Source of the DNA: JBCCGL01 sp039029275
GTDB taxonomy: Bacteria > Pseudomonadota > Gammaproteobacteria > JBCCGL01
NCBI GenBank assembly: GCA_039029275.1
Contig: JBCCGL010000015.1
Coordinates: 72,682 to 136,681, forward strand
Direction of reading: 5' to 3'
DNA length: 64,000 bases
The position numbers and the translations under genes were made by a program. The notes beneath the pieces are model-generated. The model was not told where the DNA came from, did no database searches, and saw nothing but the letters and a program-made list of their open reading frames with translations. How positions within the stretch are numbered: the first letter of the stretch is position 1; the number at the start of each line of letters is the position of its first letter. Below, in pieces: positions 51,569-61,072 of this stretch.

Positions 51569-52357
51569 ATGACTGCTCTTTTGACTGACTTCGACACGCT
51601 TTCCTCATTCGCCTGCACGCTCGCCGATCAGGCGCGGCTGATCAGTCGCGAGCACTTTCGCCGACAGTTTGATATTGAAGCCAAGAGTGATGACTCACCG
51701 GTCACCGTTGCCGATCGAAATATCGAGGAGCGGCTGCGTGTGTTGATCAATGAGTCGTTTCCCAAACACGGGATTTTGGGCGAAGAGTTCGAGAATGAGG
51801 GTTTGGATCGTGAATTTGTCTGGGTGCTCGATCCGATTGATGGCACGCGAAGCTTTATCACGGGTATGCCAACCTTCGGTACCTTGATCAGCTTGTTGCA
51901 CAATCAGCAGCCGATACTTGGGGTTATTGATATGCCGATGTTGGACGAGCGCTGGGTTGGAGGATCGGCAACGCAAACGCTGTTCAACCAGACCACAGCC
52001 AGGACGAGCGATTGCAGTAGCGTTAAGGCCTGCCGACTCGCGGCAACGCAGCCGGAAATGTTCAATCAGCAGCAGCTGCGTGCATTCAGCACAATCAAAT
52101 CCCAAACCGGATTTTTTCGCTATGGCGGTGACTGCTACAACTACGGCCTGCTGGCCTCAGGTCACACGGATTTGGTCATCGAGGCGGATCTGAAACCGTT
52201 CGATTACTTTGCTCTGGTGCCTGTCATTAGAGGTGCGGGCGGTGTGATAACCGATTGGAACGGCGATGAGCTGACACTGACATCAGCGGGTGATGTAGTG
52301 GCGGCCGCGACTCCGGCTATTCACCAACAGGCGCTGACTTCTTTGTCCTCAACTTGA
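51569..52357 (+). CDS. Inositol monophosphatase-family phosphatase (HisN-like)
   Basis: 262 residues. The metal-binding motifs are complete: ILGEEFENEG (Glu), VLDPIDGTRSFITGMPTFG (the DPIDGT box) and LKPFDYFALVPVIRGAGG (the third Asp near the C-terminus). The TGMPTFGTLISLL stretch is close to the histidinol-phosphatase (HisN) group. It would dephosphorylate histidinol phosphate, inositol phosphate or a related small phosphate ester. No other his genes are present, so a catabolic phosphatase role next to the choline-kinase-like gene is also possible. Confidence 0.9.
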   Translation: MTALLTDFDTLSSFACTLADQARLISREHFRRQFDIEAKSDDSPVTVADRNIEERLRVLINESFPKHGILGEEFENEGLDREFVWVLDPIDGTRSFITGMPTFGTLISLLHNQQPILGVIDMPMLDERWVGGSATQTLFNQTTARTSDCSSVKACRLAATQPEMFNQQQLRAFSTIKSQTGFFRYGGDCYNYGLLASGHTDLVIEADLKPFDYFALVPVIRGAGGVITDWNGDELTLTSAGDVVAAATPAIHQQALTSLSST

Positions 52358-52651
52358 TCGCGCGGTTGATCAATGTCCTCGGATATTATTCTGAATGATT
52401 TTCATTCCTGATCGGCGCAGACGCATCGCCAGGATCGATCGCCATGTTGACAGATGCACAGGAAACGCGTGAAATGGAACAAGGATAAATTTTGCTCGAA
52501 AGGAATTCGACAATTAACACATCACGATCGTTTAGAAACATTCGACTAACAATTACGGTTTAGGCTCGCGAAAGCGCTAGCGTTAAAACAATAACAACAC
52601 TGTTAGTGCTTCACAATTTTTTGGCTACGCCATCCGAAGGAGGCATGTGAA
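52358..52651. other. Upstream region of the oligopeptide-type ABC operon
   Basis: 294 bp without a gene. It holds a CGCTAGCG palindrome near 52574 and CACT-GTT-AGTG near 52600, both short. The strong ribosome site AAGGAGG is at its end. I could not pick a promoter with confidence. Confidence 0.5.
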
Positions 52652-54691
52652 GTGAAGAAAGTACTCGTATCATCAGCGGTGTTGTTTCTGTACGCAGGCG
52701 CGGCGCAGGCAAATTGCCCCGCTATCACTCTGGCAGACATGAAAGGTGTCGCCGCAGGTGAGTTCCCTCAGCAGTACGAACTGGCCGATTTTGAAAAGGC
52801 CGCCAGCTGCGACATGAAGTTCAGCACCAATCCCGAAATCGCCACACTGAATGCCGAAATCAAAGGCAATGGTGACCTGCCATCGCTTTCTGATCGCGTT
52901 CCTTCCGAGCCGTTGGTCGTGGTGCCCTACGAAGCGGTCGGTAAATACGGCGGTACCTTGCACGCGCTGTCAAACGCGACAGAAGCTGGAACATCTGACT
53001 TTCTCTCGGTTCGCCATGTGAATCTGGTGCGCTACGCCGACGATTTGGCAACGATTGTGCCCAACGTCGCAAAAAGCTGGTCGTGGAATGACGCCTACAC
53101 CGAGCTGACATTCAAACTGCGCGAAGGGCACAAGTGGTCGGATGGTGCGCCGTTCACCTCCGCCGACGTCAAATTCTGGTACGACAACCTGATGATGGAC
53201 ACCAAAATCATCGAAAAGCCGAAAAGCTATGCGTTGGTTGCTGGCAAGCCAATGACGGTTGAAGCTCCCGATGCGACTACTGTTGTGTTCAAACTGCCCG
53301 CTCCCAAGCCTGGACTGTTGGCGCACTTTGCGACGACGTATGCACCGGCCTTTCAGCCCAAGCATTTTCTTGGTCAATGGCACCCGGATATCAGCAGCGA
53401 CGCAGATGAAAAAGCCAAGGCGCTGGGTTTTGAAAGTGGCGTGGCGCTGGTCTCTGCCTACTACGGTAACTCGGATTGGACCGATACGCCGACCCCGATG
53501 CTGTCAGCACCGGATAAAGTGGGCGGTTTGCCCAAAGCCACCCAGCCGACGTTGGAGAGTCACATCTACGTGAACGATACTACCGAAGGCCGTAAGCTGG
53601 TCGCCAATCCGTATTTCCATATGGTTGACCCGACCGGGCAACAACTGCCGTACATCAGCCGTCAGGATGAATTGTATGCAAATGACAACGAAGTGCGCAT
53701 CCTGAAACTCGTTAACGGTGAAGCGGACTACAAGTCTCAATCACTAACGCTGGCATCCGCGCCACTGCTTCTCGAAAATCAGGAAAAGGGCGGATACTCG
53801 GTACAGCTGAAACCGCAAATCGCGAGTTACACCATCGCGTTTAACGTCACCAGCGAAGATCTGGAAAAACGTAAAGTATTCGGCGACGTGCGCTTTCGCC
53901 GCGCAATGTCGGTTGCGATGGATCGTGGGGCAATGAATGAGACCGCGTTCTTCGGTGAAGGCCGCCCGGTGCAGTACACTGGTTTCTCGCCGCGACCAGA
54001 ATGGATGCCGAAAGAGCTCGAGAGCGCCTACGTCGATCACGATCCGGCCCTGGCGAACAAGCTGCTCGATGAAATCGGAATGGTCGACAAAGACGGTGAC
54101 GGTTTCCGCGAGCTGCCGAACGGCGAAAAGGTCGTGCTCAATCTGCAGTTTGCCACGCAGGGTATCGCGGGCGAAGTTGTCGAGCTGATGGGCCAAAGCT
54201 GGGCTGAAGTCGGAATTCAAAATACTGTTAAAGAAGTGACTCCTGATGAGTACCGCTCAGCGCAATCGTCGAACCAACTTGACGTGCTGATGTGGCTCAA
54301 AGGTCAGCCAGAGGCGATGCATCTGGGGGATTCGACTTATTGGGAGCCGCCGTTTGATGGTTACTTTGATCTGCGCACCGGTATGCTGTGGGCTGAGTAC
54401 CTCGACAGTGACGGCGCCAGCGGCGTTAAGCCACCGGCATGGGTTGATCAAATGGGCGAAGACGTTGTCGCGTTCCAAAGCGCGACACCGGGCTCGGCTG
54501 AGCAAGCGGAATACGGTAAAAAGCTTGCCACGAAAATGGTCGATGAGATGCTGTTTCTCGGAACCGTTATTGCGCCTGCTCCGGTTTACCATCGCGATGC
54601 GCTCAAGAACGTTCCTGAGTTCAAAACCTGGTCATACGAGTTCTACCGAACCTATCCGTATCTGGCAGCGCAATGGTTTCTGGATGAGTAA
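52652..54691 (+). CDS. ABC transporter substrate-binding protein, family 5 (peptide/opine type), large form
   Basis: 679 residues, clearly longer than the usual 500-550 of DppA/OppA. The signal peptide is MKKVLVSSAVLFLYAGAAQA. The family 5 core is visible: ATIVPNVAKSWSWNDAYTELTFKLREGHKWSDGAPFTSADVKFW, and later FGDVRFRRAMSVAMDRGAMNE. The start is GTG with GGAGG eight bases upstream. It captures a peptide, opine or similar ligand for the four downstream transporter genes. A 14-bp stem-loop separates it from the permease genes. Confidence 0.92.
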   Translation: MKKVLVSSAVLFLYAGAAQANCPAITLADMKGVAAGEFPQQYELADFEKAASCDMKFSTNPEIATLNAEIKGNGDLPSLSDRVPSEPLVVVPYEAVGKYGGTLHALSNATEAGTSDFLSVRHVNLVRYADDLATIVPNVAKSWSWNDAYTELTFKLREGHKWSDGAPFTSADVKFWYDNLMMDTKIIEKPKSYALVAGKPMTVEAPDATTVVFKLPAPKPGLLAHFATTYAPAFQPKHFLGQWHPDISSDADEKAKALGFESGVALVSAYYGNSDWTDTPTPMLSAPDKVGGLPKATQPTLESHIYVNDTTEGRKLVANPYFHMVDPTGQQLPYISRQDELYANDNEVRILKLVNGEADYKSQSLTLASAPLLLENQEKGGYSVQLKPQIASYTIAFNVTSEDLEKRKVFGDVRFRRAMSVAMDRGAMNETAFFGEGRPVQYTGFSPRPEWMPKELESAYVDHDPALANKLLDEIGMVDKDGDGFRELPNGEKVVLNLQFATQGIAGEVVELMGQSWAEVGIQNTVKEVTPDEYRSAQSSNQLDVLMWLKGQPEAMHLGDSTYWEPPFDGYFDLRTGMLWAEYLDSDGASGVKPPAWVDQMGEDVVAFQSATPGSAEQAEYGKKLATKMVDEMLFLGTVIAPAPVYHRDALKNVPEFKTWSYEFYRTYPYLAAQWFLDE

Positions 54692-54705
54692 CCCGGTCTG
54701 AGTCG

Positions 54706-54741
54706 TTGGGTTCCGGGCGGTGATTTGCGCCCGGAACCCAA
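54706..54741 (+). promoter_or_regulatory. 14-bp perfect stem-loop after the binding-protein gene
   Basis: TTGGGTTCCGGGCG (54706-54719) pairs perfectly with CGCCCGGAACCCAA (54728-54741) around GTGATTTG. No T-run follows, so it should stabilise the 3' end of the binding-protein mRNA rather than terminate. Confidence 0.75.
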
Positions 54742-54788
54742 TCGCGATATAAAAACCTCATAACAATAATTTCACTCGGGCGGGGGGA

Positions 54789-55799
54789 ATGGTTCAGTTT
54801 CTGCAGTTCGCACTGGTGCGCGCCGGACTCGCGCTGTTCACTCTGCTGCTTGTTTCTCTAATCGTTTTTTCGCTAATGGAAATGGTGCCCGGCACCTGCG
54901 CCGAGCGCTATCTTGCATTCAAAAACACTCAGGGCTCAGGTATTTCAGTTGCCGATATTGAAGCTGAAGAAAAACGCCTGGGTCTGGATCGACCGTTTGT
55001 GGTGCGGTGGGGCTCCTGGGTTGGCAATGTATTTTTTAAAGGCGAGTTTGGCGACAGTTGCATTCTTCGTGTAAACATTAATCAGCTGCTCGGTGATAAA
55101 TTTCTAATCTCCGCTGCTATCTGCCTTACGGCGTTAATTTTTGCGTACTTAATTGCAGTTCCTGTCGGCATTATTTCCGCGTCATCGAACAGTGCGCTGC
55201 TCAACGATTCTCTCAGATTCGTTTCCTATCTGGGCCTCGCACTACCCAATTTCTTACTCGCGTTAATGATCATGCTGGTATCGACAGTTCTGTTTGGCGA
55301 TTCGCTAACCGGTTTGTTTTCTAACGAGTACCGAGACGCCGAGTGGTCGGTCGATAAGTTTATCAATTTTTTGTCGCGGGCATGGCTGCCGGTGTTTATT
55401 TTGGGTTGGTCGGCAACGGCATTCGCATTGCAAACCGTGCGCGCATTAATGCTGGATGAAAACGACAAACTGTACGTAACGGCGGCGCGCGCTCGAGGTC
55501 TCTATGGGCGTCGTTTGTTATGGCGTTATCCTGCGCGGCACGCGCTGGGTCCGATTATCAATTCTCTGGGTTTTGACCTGAATCGAATATTTAACGAGTT
55601 ACCGATTGTTGCGTTGATACTGACCCTGACAGAAGCGGGGGGCTTGCTGCTCGAAGCGTTGGCTCGCTCAAACGATCAACAGCTTGCGGGCGCGATCATC
55701 TTTTTGCTGACAGCGACCATTGTGGCGATTAACTTTGCTACAGATATTGCTCTGGCGCTGGTTGATCCGCGAATTCGAAAATCGGTTGTGGGTTCGTGA
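54789..55799 (+). CDS. ABC transporter permease, DppB/OppB type
   Basis: 336 residues. The N-terminal helix FALVRAGLALFTLLLVSLIVFSLMEMVPGT is typical of DppB, followed by RLGLDRPFVVRWGSWVGN, the HLLSI-like membrane core, and the EAA-like loop AARARGLYGRRLLWRYPARHALGPI. The start has GGCGGGGGG immediately upstream of the ATG. Its stop overlaps the next start (GTGA). Confidence 0.93.
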   Translation: MVQFLQFALVRAGLALFTLLLVSLIVFSLMEMVPGTCAERYLAFKNTQGSGISVADIEAEEKRLGLDRPFVVRWGSWVGNVFFKGEFGDSCILRVNINQLLGDKFLISAAICLTALIFAYLIAVPVGIISASSNSALLNDSLRFVSYLGLALPNFLLALMIMLVSTVLFGDSLTGLFSNEYRDAEWSVDKFINFLSRAWLPVFILGWSATAFALQTVRALMLDENDKLYVTAARARGLYGRRLLWRYPARHALGPIINSLGFDLNRIFNELPIVALILTLTEAGGLLLEALARSNDQQLAGAIIFLLTATIVAINFATDIALALVDPRIRKSVVGS

Positions 55800-56965
55800 C
55801 TATGTCTGCGCAAGAATCAAACACGGGCACCGCAGCGTTGACGCAAGAGGAAATTTCGCAGCGCGCGAAGGAAGCCTACTTTACCGCATCGCAGGGGCAG
55901 CTCATTTGGCAGCGCTTCCGCAAAAATCGCACGGCGATGATCGCGGTAGTGATTTTATTTTTTCTGATTTTTGTTGGGCTTATTGCGCCATTTTTGTCGC
56001 CGTATGATCCAACGATTGCCGGCCGCAATAAAGATTACGAAAACGGCGCGCCGCAAATCCCGATGTTTTGCGATGACAATGGATGCTCGGCGCGGCCATT
56101 TATACACGGTGTCAAGCGTGAGCGTTCCATTAAAACAAACTTCCGATGGGTCACAACAGTCGATCCGGACGATCGACGTTACGTCCATTTTTTTGTCGAC
56201 GGCTGGGAATACGACATGGGGCCGTTTACGTTCACCACGCATTTGTTTGGTGTCGACGACGGCAAGATTCATTTGTTTGGTACTGACAACGCAGGTAAGG
56301 ATATTTTTTCTCGCACACTGCATGCGATTTACACCTCGCTCGCGGTGGGTACCCTTGGCGTACTAATCAGCTTTGTAATGGCGTTGATGATCGGCGGCAT
56401 CGCCGGTTATTTCGGTGGGTGGATCGACAGCATTATTCAAATGATCACGGATGCGATTCGAACTGTGCCTATAATCCCGCTGTTTATGGCGCTGGCTGCG
56501 TTTATACCGGATGAATGGTCTTCTGAAACACGCTTCTTCTTCATCTCAATTATCATCGGGTTTATTAACTGGCCGACACTTGCCCGGCGTGTTCGAACGC
56601 ACTTGCTGGTTGAACGCAATCAAGAATATGTACTCGCTGCGCAGTTATGCGGCGCCAGCGCCGGGCACACCATTAGGCGTCATCTGTTGCCATCGTTCAC
56701 GTCGTACATCATCGTCGATTTGGTCATTTCCTTTCCATACATCGTGCTGTCGGAAACAGCGCTGAGTTTCATCGGTCTTGGTCTCAAGGATCCCGTCAAC
56801 TCGCTCGGCGTCATGTTGCAGAACACCACGTCAGCCGACGTGCTTTTGAACTACCAGTGGTACTTTATTCCGGTCTTATTTTTCATCGCACTCGTCATGG
56901 CGTTTGTTTACGTTGGCGACGGACTTCGTGACGCGGCTGACCCGTACTCGGGGACAAAGAAATGA
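55796..56965 (+). CDS. ABC transporter permease, DppC/OppC type, with periplasmic insertion
   Basis: 389 residues. The first helix is at about 48-67 (IAVVILFFLIFVGLIAPF). Then a loop of about 90 residues (70-160), much longer than in OppC, contains two Cys (FCDDNGC) and ends with the standard HLFGTDNAGKDIFSR. The EAA-like loop is QLCGASAGHTIRRHLLPSF. The long loop resembles that in some opine/microcin-type permeases and may contact the enlarged binding protein. The start is GTG at 55796 or the ATG two codons later. Confidence 0.92.
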   Translation: MTMSAQESNTGTAALTQEEISQRAKEAYFTASQGQLIWQRFRKNRTAMIAVVILFFLIFVGLIAPFLSPYDPTIAGRNKDYENGAPQIPMFCDDNGCSARPFIHGVKRERSIKTNFRWVTTVDPDDRRYVHFFVDGWEYDMGPFTFTTHLFGVDDGKIHLFGTDNAGKDIFSRTLHAIYTSLAVGTLGVLISFVMALMIGGIAGYFGGWIDSIIQMITDAIRTVPIIPLFMALAAFIPDEWSSETRFFFISIIIGFINWPTLARRVRTHLLVERNQEYVLAAQLCGASAGHTIRRHLLPSFTSYIIVDLVISFPYIVLSETALSFIGLGLKDPVNSLGVMLQNTTSADVLLNYQWYFIPVLFFIALVMAFVYVGDGLRDAADPYSGTKK

Positions 56966-57975
56966 CCGATGCCCCACTGATTTCTGTCAAAGACTTAAAC
57001 ATACGGTTTAAAACGGACGAAGGTTTAATCACGGCTGTCGAAAACGTTAATTTTGATATCGCACCGGGAGAAGTTCTTGGGCTCGTCGGTGAATCGGGGT
57101 CCGGCAAGTCGGTCACAGCAAAATCATTGATGCAGCTCAATGCGGGTAACACGGTGTACGACACTGAAAGTCGAATCACACTCAGCACGCCCGAACGGGG
57201 CACCATTGAAGTGCTGGAGTTAAAGCGCGAAAAAGATATGGAAGTCATTCGCGGCGGCGCAATTTCAATGATTTTTCAGGAGCCGATGGCCAGCTTCGCG
57301 CCCGCCATCTCAGTTGGCGACCAAATGGTCGAACAGCTTTTGATTCACACCGACATGACAAAGATCGAGGCCAGAGAATTGTCGATTGAGATGCTGGACA
57401 AAACCGGAATACCTGAACCGGCTAAACGATTCGATCAGTACGCGTTCGAGTTTTCCGGTGGTATGCGCCAACGCGCCATGATTGCGATGGCGCTCTCGAC
57501 CAAGCCGCGCTTATTGATTGCCGATGAGCCGACGACTGCGCTTGATGTCACAATTCAGGCACAGGTGCTCGACCTGATGCGCGATTTGATCGAAGAATTT
57601 GGAATGGGCATTTTGTTTATCACGCACGATCTCGGCGTGATTGCGCAAATTGCTGATCGCGTTTCGGTTATGTATCTCGGGCGAATTATGGAAACGGGTC
57701 CGGTGCGCGATGTGATCCGAAACCCGGCGCACGCCTACACCCAGGGACTTATTAACGCGTTGCCCAAACTTGACGATCTCGATGCGCCGCTAACGCCAAT
57801 TTCGGGCGATATTCCATCTCCATTGGAGCGACCCAGCGGCTGCGTGTTTCATCCGCGCAATCCGAATTTGCAACCTGGTTCGCGATACGAAAGCGAAGTG
57901 CCGCCAATGTCAGAAATCTCACCCGGTCACTACGCGGCACTATTCCCGGAAGATGTCGAGGCGGTGCGGCCATGA
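56962..57975 (+). CDS. ABC transporter ATP-binding protein, DppD/OppD type
   Basis: 337 residues with Walker A GESGSGKSV, signature EFSGGMRQRAMIAMALS, Walker B LLIADEPTTALDVT, and the oligopeptide-type C-terminal extension (GCVFHPRNPN). The usual Cys cluster of that extension is not obvious. It overlaps the permease stop by 4 bp. Confidence 0.95.
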   Translation: MTDAPLISVKDLNIRFKTDEGLITAVENVNFDIAPGEVLGLVGESGSGKSVTAKSLMQLNAGNTVYDTESRITLSTPERGTIEVLELKREKDMEVIRGGAISMIFQEPMASFAPAISVGDQMVEQLLIHTDMTKIEARELSIEMLDKTGIPEPAKRFDQYAFEFSGGMRQRAMIAMALSTKPRLLIADEPTTALDVTIQAQVLDLMRDLIEEFGMGILFITHDLGVIAQIADRVSVMYLGRIMETGPVRDVIRNPAHAYTQGLINALPKLDDLDAPLTPISGDIPSPLERPSGCVFHPRNPNLQPGSRYESEVPPMSEISPGHYAALFPEDVEAVRP

Positions 57976-58832
57976 GCGAACCGCTGGTAAAAATTGAAAA
58001 CCTGTCGATCCATTTCAATCTGGGTCGCACGATTTTTGGTGCACCGCCGATTCTCAAGGCAATCGATAACGTCAGTCTGTCGATTCCAAAAGGGAGTTTT
58101 GTCGGACTTGTAGGAGAGTCCGGGTCAGGCAAAACAACGCTTGGTCGATCGATTCTTCGCGCAGCGCCGATTACGGCCGGCAGCATCCACTACAACGACG
58201 GCGAAGTCGATTACGACGTTGGCAGCCTTGGCAGCGCCGAGCTCAAGGATTATCGCTCACGCGCGCAGTTGATATTTCAGGATCCGTACGCAGCGCTTTC
58301 GCCGCGCATGACGGTGCGCGACATTATCGCCGAACCCTTGGAAGTCATGGGCCTGACCAGCTCACGCGCGGAAACCGACGAGAGGGTGCGAGAGATAGCG
58401 GCGAAATGTCGTTTGAACCTCGAACATCTCAGACGCTTCCCGCACGCGTTTTCGGGCGGACAACGTCAGCGCATTTCGATTGCTCGCGCCCTGGTGTGCG
58501 GGCCAAAGTTTGTGGTTGCAGACGAAGCCGTCGCCGCACTGGATGTATCGATTCAAGCCGATATTTTGAATTTGCTCAAACAACTTCAGCGCGACCTCGA
58601 TATTACCTTTCTGTTTATCAGTCACGATTTGTCGGTGGTCGCGCATGTATGCGATCACGTTGCCGTGCTGTATCACGGGGTGATAATGGAAGAAGCGCCG
58701 ACGCGTGAGCTGTTCGCCAACCCGACTCACGAGTACACCAAAACGCTGTTAGCGGCGATCCCGTCGCTCAATCCGGATGATCGTCATCGCGCCCGAGTTT
58801 ATCGACCAGACGACGCGCAACAACCTGTTTAG
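57972..58832 (+). CDS. ABC transporter ATP-binding protein, DppF/OppF type
   Basis: 286 residues with Walker A GESGSGKTT, signature AFSGGQRQRISIARAL and Walker B FVVADEAVAALDVS, where the usual Glu-Pro after Asp is Glu-Ala. It is the last gene of the operon, overlapping dppD-like by 4 bp and followed 24 bp later by a strong terminator. Confidence 0.95.
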   Translation: MSEPLVKIENLSIHFNLGRTIFGAPPILKAIDNVSLSIPKGSFVGLVGESGSGKTTLGRSILRAAPITAGSIHYNDGEVDYDVGSLGSAELKDYRSRAQLIFQDPYAALSPRMTVRDIIAEPLEVMGLTSSRAETDERVREIAAKCRLNLEHLRRFPHAFSGGQRQRISIARALVCGPKFVVADEAVAALDVSIQADILNLLKQLQRDLDITFLFISHDLSVVAHVCDHVAVLYHGVIMEEAPTRELFANPTHEYTKTLLAAIPSLNPDDRHRARVYRPDDAQQPV

Positions 58833-58849
58833 GATTAAACCGGGCGACA

Positions 58850-58880
58850 AAAAAAGCCGGTCTGGTGACCGGCTTTTTTA
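58850..58880. terminator. Strong bidirectional intrinsic terminator
   Basis: GCCGGTC-TGGT-GACCGGC, a 7-bp stem with a four-base loop, is flanked by A6 on the left and T6 on the right. It ends the plus-strand oligopeptide ABC operon and also the minus-strand taurine-type operon. Confidence 0.93.
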
Positions 58881-58900
58881 GTTTCAAACGGACTTAAGAA

Positions 58901-60241
58901 TCAACCTTTGCCCTTCCACGGCACCAGCCAGTTCTCAGCCATACGCATGAGGATGTCGATACAGTAGCCGATTATCCCGATGAGAATAATCCCCATGATC
59001 ACGATATCGGTTTGCTGGAATTTGGACGCGGCGATGATCATTTTGCCCGCGCCTTTTTCCGCTGCAACAAGTTCGGCCGCGACCACTGTGCCCCAGCACA
59101 CGCCCATCGCCACGCGCGCACCGGTGAAAATCTCCGGTAGCGAGTTTGGCAGGATCACTTTAACCAAAAGCTGAAACTTCGAGGCGCCGAGCGAATATGC
59201 CGCGTGGACTTTGGAAATGTTGACCCCGGAAACACCCGCGCGCGCTGCAATGGTCATAATCCAGAGTGCAGCGAGAAACAGCAGCGAGATTTTGCCTTTC
59301 TCCCAAATGCCGAACCAAAGGATGATCAGCGGGATCAACGCCAGCGGTGGAACCGGGCGCATGAATTCGACGATTGGGTCGAACCACCCGCGCAGCCAGC
59401 CGTTCAGACCCATCGCGAATCCCAGTGGAATCCCAAACAGGCAGCCGAGCAAAAACCCGATCACAACGCGAACCAGGGACCAGAATAAGTTTTCACCCAG
59501 CCCGACATTCTGGTAGCCGTTTTGCGCGACATCGATGAGCCGCGTCACGACCGACTCAGGTGACGGCAGCCAGATCGGTTCCATCTGCAAACCGGTCGCA
59601 GGTGCGTAACTGAGGCTGCCTTTTTGTGTCATTGTGACTGTGCCTGTCTCGACATCAACGGTTTCTTCGCGACCAATTGGCTGATCGTCGACGTGGGTAA
59701 TTTCATAATTTTTGTCTTTGCCACCGTCATCGTTCTTTTGCGCACGCAGTAGTTTGCTGCGCCAAGCGCCAACTGTAATTGCATCGTCTTTGGCAAAGCC
59801 GTCATTACCGCTTGCAGGAATGTCAGGATTGGGCGGCTTTTCGCCTGCCGGGTGAACCAGAACGTGCACCGTCGCATCATCGGTATCACCGTCTGCATTT
59901 TTCGCGGTGTACGTAAACGTTGCATCACCCAGATAAGGCCCGGGTACGTGCAAAAAGCTTGGTGTAATAACCGACGCCGTAAACGCACCCCAGATCATAA
60001 AAATTGCGACGACTGCCAGAATTGATGAAATCCTGTTTGCAGTAACCGCGCTTTCGTCACCGAAGGTAACGGTTTTCAGGCTGGTGAAATCGTGACGTTC
60101 TCCGCTTGCGCGCACGCGTTTAAAAATGGCGATAGCGATTGCACAGAACGCGCTCACTACAAGGTATAGTGCGAAAATGCCGAATATACCGACAGCGAGC
60201 CACAGGGTGTCGGTAACCAGTGATTGAATTTCAGACCACAT
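58901..60241 (-). CDS. ABC transporter permease, taurine/nitrate/sulfonate type, with large periplasmic insertion
   Basis: 446 residues against about 260-280 for TauC/SsuC. Two N-terminal hydrophobic segments (about 13-40 and 70-92) precede an inserted domain of about 125 residues (97-222). This starts ATFTYTAKNADGDTDDATVHV, which resembles a cadherin/Ig-like repeat. From residue 223 the standard permease follows: WLPSPESVVTRLID, FWSLVRVVIGFLLG, and the coupling loop ISKVHAAYSLGASKFQLLVKVILPNS. The insertion should face the periplasm. It is 1 bp from the ATPase gene. Confidence 0.92.
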   Translation of the reverse strand: MWSEIQSLVTDTLWLAVGIFGIFALYLVVSAFCAIAIAIFKRVRASGERHDFTSLKTVTFGDESAVTANRISSILAVVAIFMIWGAFTASVITPSFLHVPGPYLGDATFTYTAKNADGDTDDATVHVLVHPAGEKPPNPDIPASGNDGFAKDDAITVGAWRSKLLRAQKNDDGGKDKNYEITHVDDQPIGREETVDVETGTVTMTQKGSLSYAPATGLQMEPIWLPSPESVVTRLIDVAQNGYQNVGLGENLFWSLVRVVIGFLLGCLFGIPLGFAMGLNGWLRGWFDPIVEFMRPVPPLALIPLIILWFGIWEKGKISLLFLAALWIMTIAARAGVSGVNISKVHAAYSLGASKFQLLVKVILPNSLPEIFTGARVAMGVCWGTVVAAELVAAEKGAGKMIIAASKFQQTDIVIMGIILIGIIGYCIDILMRMAENWLVPWKGKG

Positions 60242-60242
60242 T

Positions 60243-61046
60243 TTAAGACGCCTCCTTTCGGCCCATGATCTCTTCTTCCATATCCCAGATCATGCCAAGT
60301 ATTTCGTCACGTTTTGGACCGAAGTCGTCGTGTTTTTTGACTTCACGCAAATCAGCGCCAACGCCAAGTTCGGCGAACGGTAAGCTGTATTCTTTATGCA
60401 CGCGTCCCGGTCGCGGCGCCATGACCAGCAGGCGTTCGCCAAGCAGTAACGCTTCTTCAACCGAGTGAGTGATCAGGATGATGGTTTTGCCGGTCTCTTT
60501 CCATATATCGAGAACAAGGCTTTGCATTTTTTCTCGCGTTAGCGCATCCAACGCGCCGAGCGGTTCATCCATCAGGATCACATCCGGATCGTTTGCAAGG
60601 CATCGAGCCAGCGCTACGCGCTGCTGCATGCCGCCGGAGAGTTCATAAATCATCTTGTGCTCGAACTCCTGCAAACCGACGATGCCGAGCAGCTCTTTCA
60701 CTTTGGCGTCGATTTCCGGTTGCGGTGTTTTTTTCATTTTCGGCCCGAAGCCGATGTTTTCCGACACGCTCATCCATTCGAACAACGCGCCTTTTTGGAA
60801 GACCATGCCGCGCTCGGGGCTTGGCCCGGTGACGAGTTCATCGCCAAGCTTGACCAATCCGCCCGTTGGAGCGAGAAAGCCGGCGAGAATATTCAACAAG
60901 GTGGTTTTACCGCATCCCGAGGGGCCGAGCACAGACATCAACTCGCCTTCCTTGATTTGCAGGTTAATATTTTTCAATGCCTCGACCGAGCCGCCGTCGG
61001 GCAACTCGAATGTCATCGAGACATCGTCAATCAGTAATCCCGACAT
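60243..61046 (-). CDS. ABC transporter ATP-binding protein, taurine/nitrate/sulfonate type
   Basis: 267 residues with Walker A GPSGCGKTT, signature ELSGGMQQRVALARCLAN and Walker B VILMDEPLGALDALT, then the ILITHSVEEALLLGERLLVM switch region typical of TauB/SsuB/NrtD. An AGGATC-type ribosome site precedes the ATG. It lies between the binding-protein gene and the permease gene. Confidence 0.95.
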   Translation of the reverse strand: MSGLLIDDVSMTFELPDGGSVEALKNINLQIKEGELMSVLGPSGCGKTTLLNILAGFLAPTGGLVKLGDELVTGPSPERGMVFQKGALFEWMSVSENIGFGPKMKKTPQPEIDAKVKELLGIVGLQEFEHKMIYELSGGMQQRVALARCLANDPDVILMDEPLGALDALTREKMQSLVLDIWKETGKTIILITHSVEEALLLGERLLVMAPRPGRVHKEYSLPFAELGVGADLREVKKHDDFGPKRDEILGMIWDMEEEIMGRKEAS

Positions 61047-61072
61047 AGTGATCCTCCAGATTTTATATTTGT

